Positions 57,283 to 64,000 of a stretch of 64,000 nucleotides of DNA are shown piece by piece. Made by a program: the position numbers and the translations under genes. This stretch comes from Spirogloea muscicola (taxonomy: Eukaryota; Streptophyta; Zygnematophyceae; Spirogloeales; Spirogloeaceae), in the NCBI GenBank assembly GCA_009602725.1, contig WELB01000039.1, positions 304,722 through 368,721 on the forward strand, in the 5' to 3' direction. The notes under the pieces are model-generated. The model did no database searches, was not told the DNA's origin, and saw nothing but the letters and a program-made list of their open reading frames with translations. The stretch's first letter is position 1. Each line of letters opens with the position of its first letter.

Positions 57283-59273
57283 CCAAGGCCATCGAGGACG
57301 AGGTCATGCTGGATTCCGTGCCGGAGACGCTGCTGCGCGGCGAGGACGGCGGCGGCCGCGCCGAGACGCGGGCGGCCTTCGAGCGCATGATCCGCGCCGC
57401 GCAGGACGACGTCTGCTCCGCCGTGGAGGCCGTCGAGGGCGGCGCGCGCTTCCGCGAGGACGCCTGGACGCGCCCCGGCGGCGGCGGCGGCATCTCCCGC
57501 GTCCTCCAGGTCCTCCGCCGCCGCCGCCACGGCCACCGCTGCTGGCGAGCCGGCCATTGCCGCCAAGCTGGTGCTGACGCACGCTGCTGCGGCTGGCGCA
57601 GGGCGGCAAGGTCTGGGAGAAGGCCGGCGTCAACGTCTCCGTCGTCTACGGCTCGATGCCGCCTGAGGCGTACCGCGCTGCGACCGGCGGCAACGGCGCC
57701 GCCGCCGTCGGCGACGCTTCGTCGCCGGTGTCAGCTCGGTGCGGGCCTCCCCCCACTGGCTCCCGCGACCCGATGGCCGCCATTGCTGCCGGTGCCAGCA
57801 GCTCCGCCATTCACTGGCACTCGCTTGCTGCCATTGTGGCCAGGTGATGCACCCGCACAACCCGTTCGCGCCGACCGTCCACTTCAACTACCGCTACTTC
57901 GAGACCGACGCCCCCCAAGGTGCTGCCGCAGCCCGCAGCTGCCCTCAAGAGCACGGAGCCATATCTCAAGAGTGCAGTAGCGTCACGCTCTGTCCATGCC
58001 TAGCTGCTACCACTTTGGCATGGCCGCTGATCAACCACGGCCTGGGCAGGCGTCCCCGGCGCTCCTCGCGCGTGGTGGTTTGGCGGGGGCACCGACCTCA
58101 CGCCGTCGTACATCTTCGAGGAGGACGTGCGGCACTTCCACCAGGTGCAGAAGGAGGCGTGCGACCGCCACGACCCTGCGTTCTACCCGCGTTTCAAGCA
58201 GTGGTGCGACGATTACTTCCTCATCAAGGTGCGAGCTACGGCTACCGACGCCCACCACTCTCCTGCGGCCACATGCAATGCAGGGGCCCTGCATGGCATT
58301 CTGCCAAGCAGCAGGAGGAGTGTGGGGGCTTGACGCCGTTCCTCCTACTGGTTGCGGCCCTTGCAGCACCGCGGGGAGAGGCGCGGCCTCGGCGGCATTT
58401 TCTTCGACGATATGAACGACCGGGAGCAGGAGAAGCTCCTGGCCTTCTCCACAGGTACGGCACTGCAAGGTGGCATTGTGTGGCGACTTGCGGGAGGTGC
58501 ACGCTGTCGGTTCAGCCTTGCCCTGCAGAGCCCAACAGCGCCAAGAAGGCACTGCACCTGGTAGTAACTGACCGGGAGCGACGGGGGCTGGCTGGACTGG
58601 TGGTAGACATGGCGAAGGCGGTGGTGCCAGCATATATCCCCCTCGTGGAGCGGCGCAAGGACACGCCGTACACCGCGGAGCAGAAGCAATGGCAGCAGCT
58701 TCGACGCGGCCGCTACGTCGAGTTCAACCTGGTGAGCAGGGCATGCCAACGGCCGCATTGGCGCAGATCGTGTCGGACCCTGCTAAGCAAGGATGCTGTT
58801 GCGCCGGCTTGCAATGTCAATGTGCTGGGCTCTTCTGATGCTTGCTTAGCCAGTTCTATCTTGGGGCCGCTTTACCTTCCCCTCGCAGGTTTACGACCGC
58901 GGTACGACATTTGGACTCAAAACTGGCGGCCGGATTGAGAGCATCCTCATGTCACTCCCCCTCACTGCTTCTTGGATGTATGATCACGTGAGTGGCCGCC
59001 ACAACCTCTCGCCTTCCCGCCGCCTGCTATTCCCTATCTTACCGGCCACCTCATATCTTCGACTTTCTGCCATCCTGCTCCAGTCGCTAACACTCTGGCT
59101 GCTACCGCTGTGGTCAGCAAGGTTGATGATATTTGGACAATGCTGTGTGCCCTTGGCTCCATGGCTTATGGTAGTAACTTCCACAAATCTGTTGTATTGT
59201 GCAGAAACCAGCGGAGGGCAGCGAGGAGTGGAAGCTCCTGGATGCATGCATGCATCCAAGAGACTGGGTGTGA
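57283..59273 (+). CDS. Coproporphyrinogen III oxidase (oxygen-dependent, HemF type), 5' end missing
   Basis: Converts coproporphyrinogen III to protoporphyrinogen IX in plastid haem and chlorophyll synthesis. Exons: <57283-57509, 57602-57738, 57844-57919, 58050-58228, 58367-58454, 58607-58731, 58889-58987, 59205-59273. Family phrases: [148 protein letters not shown], and the closing EEWKLLDAC. Reading frame changes once inside exon 2 near 57716: VGD is followed by RFVAGVSS in another frame, as if one base were missing, which fits a sequencing error in a GC-rich stretch. The transit peptide exon is lost at the N. Confidence 0.95.
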
Positions 59274-59733
59274 TGGAGGCCGAGCGGACCGTGCTCTGGA
59301 ACCTCAATATGCTTGCCACGGAGCAGCAGCCTGCTGGCTTGGGCACACTGGCTCGGCTTATGCACGCTTCCCCAGCACTTGGGGCGTCCAATAGAAGGGA
59401 CGGTGCAGCTTTGGCCAGCTCTAGTAACCATTCCACCTTAGATTCACACTCTTCAATACATCCGTAGACAGACCGTTCGGGCAGCTCGGAAGTGACGAAT
59501 GAGCCATGGTGCTGCGGGCCACTCAACTTTGCTCCCATGACTGCGTCGCCTCTGCTCATAAGCAGGGTGAAACCTGGGTGACGTGCTGTTTGCGAGGTGC
59601 ACAGCAGAGCTGCAGTGTGATGCTCACATATCAGCATCGGGTTGAAACCTCTTCAAGTGGAGACTGTTGTGCTCAAGGTTATGCAAGTATTCAAACAATT
59701 GTTCAGTGCACCTATTGGGCCTGCTAGTGCACC
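59274..59733. other. Intergenic region between convergent genes
   Basis: 3' flanks of the coproporphyrinogen oxidase gene (+) and the Integrator 4-like gene (-). No other feature recognised. Confidence 0.5.
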
Positions 59734-62720
59734 TTAGTAATGGCCAAGGCCGCGGCCCTGCTGCACCCTCTCTGGTGAATGTTTAACACTGAGGCTGACA
59801 TCCACCGCCTCGCACAACGGGATCGCTAAGTTACGCAGCCCTCTGCGAAGTCGCCTGCTACGCCCAGCCTGCTTATCATTGGTGGCGGAGTTCTCACCAG
59901 CGTCCAGGACCAGCCTGAGCTTTGCGCACAGGTTGCCGGAGGCGATCGGCAGGCCTCGGAGCTCGACGACAGCGGTAACGTGGCTGCAGCCGCTTACGGT
60001 GGGGTCGTCGTCGCGTGCAGGCGCAGGCAAGGCGTGGTGCTGCGGCGCTGCACCCGGCAGCTCCGTCTGCACAAAGACGATGTCGCCAGGCCCCACGTTG
60101 CGCAAGGTGACCTCCACGAGGATGCCTACTGGCAAGCCAGGAATGAATTTACGAGAGCGGCCCGCTGCATCTGGCCGTGGCACGACCAGCGCCGCTCCAA
60201 TCTCAACGGGCGAGGGCCATGGCGGCGGTCTTGCTGGCCACCAGCAGCTTGGCAACGTGCCGCCAAGCTCTTTGGCCCCTTTGTGAACTTCCGAGTCACC
60301 GCAAATATTTGCGTCTTCCAGGACACCGTTCCTCGTTCTCCTCGACTTCGTGTCCTCCTCTTTGGCCTTGCCTTGGCTCTCGGCCCCATGCGCGACCGCC
60401 AAGGACGAGGCCTGCCGCAGCTCCCGGATGCATTGCAGGTGCGCAGCCGGGTGACCCACGAAGCACCGCTCCAGGCGCCACGTAAGCAGCTTCAACTCCT
60501 CCCGTGCAGCCGCCGACGCCACAGCCTGGGCTGGTCCTCCAGCCGCATCTCCTCCTCGATGCCCAGCTTCGAACAGCAGCTGCAAGCACCGGACATGGAG
60601 GGCCCAGTACCGAGCCGCCGCCTGCGCTGCCTCACCATCCAGCTGGCAGCCAAGAACGTCCAGGTCGTTGAGGCAGCCCCTGCGACCAATCAGCACATCC
60701 AGCTCTTATTGCTGCGACTGAATGATTTTGAGCTTGCTATACATTTGATAGATATTGACATCATCATTGAGGTACTCAGGAGACTACATATTAGTTGAGG
60801 TTCTCGGAAAATCCGGCAGTACAGAGGCAGCACACCTCAGCAGCTTCAAAGCGCCGCTACGGCTCAGGCTGCCAGCACGGTAAGCAGAGGTCGCGGCACC
60901 CTCGGCCAGCGCCGCCACTTCACTTGCGACCCGTGCAACCATGCTGTCAGGAGCATGTCCCACGTTCCTGTGTGCTGCAGCCCTTCCCAGCAGGCTTGGA
61001 TCTCCTCGGCTCGGGAGCGCAGCGGCAGGCGGCCGCAGTTTGTGCCGTAACAAGCAGCTGTGGCGTAGCAAGGAGTCGGGAAACAGCAGGACAATGGAGG
61101 GCCTGGCACTTGCAGCGCCGCAGAGGAGATTGAGGTACGCGGCGTACAGTGCGCCATCAATGCCTGCCCCCAATTTCAGGCTTGCCTCCGCCTGAACTCG
61201 AATGAACCCAGTCGTCATCCAAGAAAACATTCAATAAAGCGGCTCGCAAAAATTCCATTCCAGATTTCCATTACAGATTCTCAGCACATGGCAAAGTAGG
61301 CGCCCTGATGCACTTGCTGAACATTACAATGCAGATACTCACGTACTGCTTGAACAAGTACCTTAAAACCAGAGTGATTGATTACTGTTACATTGGTAAC
61401 CAGATAGTTCGATGATATAGTTGAGATGAATCAGACTGCAGGCTCAGGTGACAACACTAAGCGGTTGCTCTACCTGCGACGACAAGTCCAAGATGCGGCA
61501 CTCAATGGCAGCAGCATTGTTGCAGCCAAGCTTAGCGAGAGTGCCCAGCACCTCCCCTTCATCCTGCACAAAGCGTTGCATTACAAAGTGTATGTTAGAG
61601 TGAGAGAGCGAGAGGAGGGGGGATTTTCACTCTCAGAAAGCTGGCCAGATCATGGCAACGCAATGTATGGGGTGAAGACCAGGGCCTACTGCATGCCGAT
61701 GCAACTGAGACGCCCTGTGCAGAGCTTCCGGCTGACCTTTGGCTGGCGGCGCAGGCTGGCAACCAGCTCCTCTATGCAGAGCCGCAGAAGCCGGTGGCCC
61801 TCCAGGCGGAGCTCCGTGACGAGCACGCGCGACTGCCGGCGTACCTCCTCGCTGGCATCACCGAGCGCCCCCAGGATCTAGCAGAGGAACCAACTGGGTG
61901 TGTCAATAGGAGCAATGGAAGTGCCACGGAGTTCCACTTGCGCCGCTTGCACCATCTTGAAGCTGTCGAGGAGTCGCCGCTGATCGTCAAAGCGGGCGGG
62001 GCTCACTCCGAGGGACGGGGGCGGCGGACCGTGTGCAGGCTGTCAAGCGAGAGCCGGATCGCCGGCGCGCTGCCGGCCAGCCGCCGCAGGCAGGCCAGGG
62101 CGCAGAGGCGCGCGCCCTCGTTGTCGTCCAGCAGCATGTTGGCCAGCTGCTCGGCCGCCGGCGGGCCCAGCGCCGGCCACCGGCAGGCGGCCAGGCTGGC
62201 CAGCGCGGCCATGGCCTCCCTGCGGACCTGCACAGCCCTCTCCTCCGCATCATATTGCTGATGCTGCTTCAGTTAGCGCTAAAGCAGCACTATTTCGATT
62301 GCTGAATCTTTGGCCGGACTGACTGACGACACTCACGTGCTCTTCAATCAAGCACTGAGAGAGAAACAACTCTGTTGCCAAACTTTTGATCAGACTGACT
62401 AATGACAGTCAAGCGCTTTTCTCTGGCCTCTGTTTGTGCATCGGCGAAGCTGCAGCCATGAGGGTGGTCCGGTGGTGTTACAGGAAATTTAATGGAACAC
62501 CCATGGGGGATTTAGTGTAACACCCATGAGGGTGTTACATTAAATGTTTTACATTAGAGAGGTCCGGCGCTGTACCTCCGTCATCTCGTCCTCGAGCCCG
62601 TGGACGAAGGCCCCAGCCGCCATGGCGTCGAGGAGGCCGCCCTGGCCGTCGGCAGCCGCCCCGCTGCCGGCATCGCGCTCCGCATCGGGCGGCCCTCCGC
62701 GGGAGCCGCCGCCGCCGCCG
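59734..62720 (-). CDS. Integrator complex subunit 4-like (INTS4/SIEL-type) HEAT-repeat protein, 5' end in a gap
   Basis: Nuclear scaffold subunit of the Integrator complex, which processes snRNA 3' ends. The plant counterpart is SIEL. Exons on the minus strand: 62576->62720 (AGAFVHGLEDEMTE, near-identical to the INTS4 GAxVHGLEDEMYEVR signature), 62226-about 62020 (VRREAMAALASLAACRWPAL, QLANMLLDDNEGARLCALAC), 61737-61877 (ILGALGDASEEVRRQSRVLV), 61474-61563 (DEGEVLGTLAKLGCNNAAAI), about 61200-60820 and about 60690-59734 (C-terminal beta-rich part with VEVTLRNVGPGDIVFVQTEL; stop at 59734-59736). Phases match where tested (62576 to 62226, 61737 to 61474). The remaining limits are approximate and a small exon may be missing between 62020 and 61877. 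The 5' part is in the N run. Confidence 0.8.
62516..62539. repeat. Perfect short palindrome in an INTS4-like intron
   Basis: TGTAACACCC, four bases, then its exact reverse complement GGGTGTTACA. A related half-site (GGTGTTACA) lies at about 62474 and GGAACACCCATG at about 62494. Confidence 0.6.
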
Positions 62721-63044
62721 NNNNNNNNNNNNNNNNNNNNNNNNNNNNNNNNNNNNNNNNNNNNNNNNNNNNNNNNNNNNNNNNNNNNNNNNNNNNNNNN
62801 NNNNNNNNNNNNNNNNNNNNNNNNNNNNNNNNNNNNNNNNNNNNNNNNNNNNNNNNNNNNNNNNNNNNNNNNNNNNNNNNNNNNNNNNNNNNNNNNNNNN
62901 NNNNNNNNNNNNNNNNNNNNNNNNNNNNNNNNNNNNNNNNNNNNNNNNNNNNNNNNNNNNNNNNNNNNNNNNNNNNNNNNNNNNNNNNNNNNNNNNNNNN
63001 NNNNNNNNNNNNNNNNNNNNNNNNNNNNNNNNNNNNNNNNNNNN

Positions 63045-63134
<90 letters not shown>
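62721..63134. other. N gap (324) followed by a 90-base poly-T run
   Basis: N from 62721 to 63044, T from 63045 to 63134, then GC-rich sequence. As at 17426-17681, the homopolymer touches the gap and is probably an artefact of assembly. Confidence 0.8.
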
Positions 63135-63136
<2 letters not shown>

Positions 63137-63334
63137 GCGCCGCCGGGTCGGCGGCGACGTCCCTGTGCAGCGCCGCCGGAGCCGCCGCCGCCGCCGGGGG
63201 GCCCGGGGAGCGGGGCCGCTTCATGGCCCTCTTAAACCCCTGGGCCCGACACCCCTAGCTTAAACCCCGGGCTCCCGCCCACCAGGTCAGCGTGCTGAGC
63301 ACATGGAGTGTGTATTGAAGAAGTGGCACTCCAA

Positions 63335-63860
63335 ATGAGAGGAAGGGCTCGCCCATTGAAGATAGGGGGCTGGAACAGCCAGCCCAAAAAAGAATGGACA
63401 AAGTACGAGAAGGGAGCCAGGGGAAGCGCTAAGAAAAACAAGCACAAGAAGAAATAAAGCAGGTACGAATGACTCAGTAATTCCTGCTGAGCAGCCGCAG
63501 ATCAGAGATGCTAGGGTCCTGGAAGTCGGTCCCCTGGACAGAGCAATGGAATGGGGGCAAGGGCTGTGATAAGCCAGCCCAAAATGAACTGACAAGGGTT
63601 CGGAGGGGCCGACAAGCGTTTAGCAGCTACAGAGGGGCCTGAAGTTGTCATATCAGCACAGGGGGAGGATGGATCACTCAGTAGTTGAGAGTGAGGAGCC
63701 GCAGAGTATTGTATTAGGTGATGGAGGGCCTGAGTGGTTGATACGAAGGCAGGATGGAGAAGCCCTTTCGAAAGGATCTAGTGGCTGTGAAAGGCCAGCC
63801 CAAGAAGAGTGGACAAGGTCAAGGGGGGATCTCAACACTTCAGAGCAAAGCAGTATCCCC
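63335..63860 (-). repeat. R1 tandem array, three units (minus orientation)
   Basis: Cores at about 63365 (GGGGGCTGGAACAGCCAGCCC), 63555 (GGGCTGTGATAAGCCAGCCC) and 63782 (GGCTGTGAAAGGCCAGCCCA), spaced about 200-220 bases. Each core is followed by GAATGGACAAAG-type sequence and then an ACTCAGTA...GAGCAGCCGCAGA or ACTCAGTA...GAGCCGCAGAGT stretch. Part of it (63540-63700) is the reverse of 27070-27225. Confidence 0.85.
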
Positions 63861-64000
63861 TAGTCAATAGCCCGAGATTGGATGATGAGCAGCAGGGAAG
63901 AAAGAAGATGAATGGCAGGGAAGGCCACTGGCGTGCTTCCACTCCTATAAACCGACAGATTACTACTACTGCCCCCTGCTAGTGAGGGCAGTGGGACATA

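Overview
This window is nuclear DNA of a green-lineage eukaryote, most likely a unicellular streptophyte ('charophyte') or other green alga. The evidence is: many short phase-consistent GT-AG introns; moderately GC-rich coding sequence; plant-type genes (P3A H+-ATPase, glucan water dikinase, PAP/fibrillin, TTL, a CID-type PAM2-CUE-Smr protein); a TTTAGGG-type telomere repeat; and a piece of plastid ycf2. A plant-like C-terminus on the H+-ATPase, and a DNA-methyltransferase reading region directly upstream of the pol genes of an LTR element (reported from charophytes), both lean towards streptophyte algae. The species cannot be named from this sequence. The piece is a draft assembly: three long N runs (17539-17681, 32001-32685, 62721-63044), four isolated N bases, and 90-113-base poly-T runs at two of the gaps.

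Layout. 315-7634 (+): a complete 20-exon plasma-membrane H+-ATPase. 11029-16507 (+): glucan water dikinase, broken off before its catalytic end. 16615-17426 (-): FAS1-like fragment. 17985-28735: a retroelement graveyard holding two minus-strand Ty3/gypsy-like fossils (one preceded by a C5-cytosine methyltransferase region, both ending in a PHD finger), an interstitial telomere array, a ~1-kb inverted repeat carrying HIRAN-domain coding sequence, and an LTR-like fragment. 29450-32000 (-): TTL-like TPR-thioredoxin, running into a gap. 33490-34400: second methyltransferase-like fossil folded into a 202-base-arm inverted repeat. 36093-36832: AT-rich plastid ycf2 fragment. 37010-42953 (+): complete CID7-like gene. 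43793-44990 (-): PAP/fibrillin. 45741-46471 (+): DUF3128 protein. 48500-51107 (+): plastid-type TPR protein. 51460-56698 (-): ULP2/SENP-type SUMO protease. 57283-59273 (+): coproporphyrinogen III oxidase. 59734-62720 (-): Integrator subunit 4-like protein.

A satellite-like family with a ~200-base period (called R1 here), built around a GGGCTGG/CCAGCCC hairpin, occurs in at least ten clusters in both orientations, often beside assembly gaps. It is the main repeat here that I cannot assign to a known class.

The genes are ordinary single housekeeping loci (ion transport, starch turnover, haem/chlorophyll synthesis, SUMO, snRNA processing, mRNA binding), not a pathway cluster. The unusual biology lies in the repeat compartment: a methyltransferase-associated retroelement, two long hairpin-forming duplications of coding fragments, telomere sequence, and R1. 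Exon limits were read by eye from splice sites, reading phase and family conservation.
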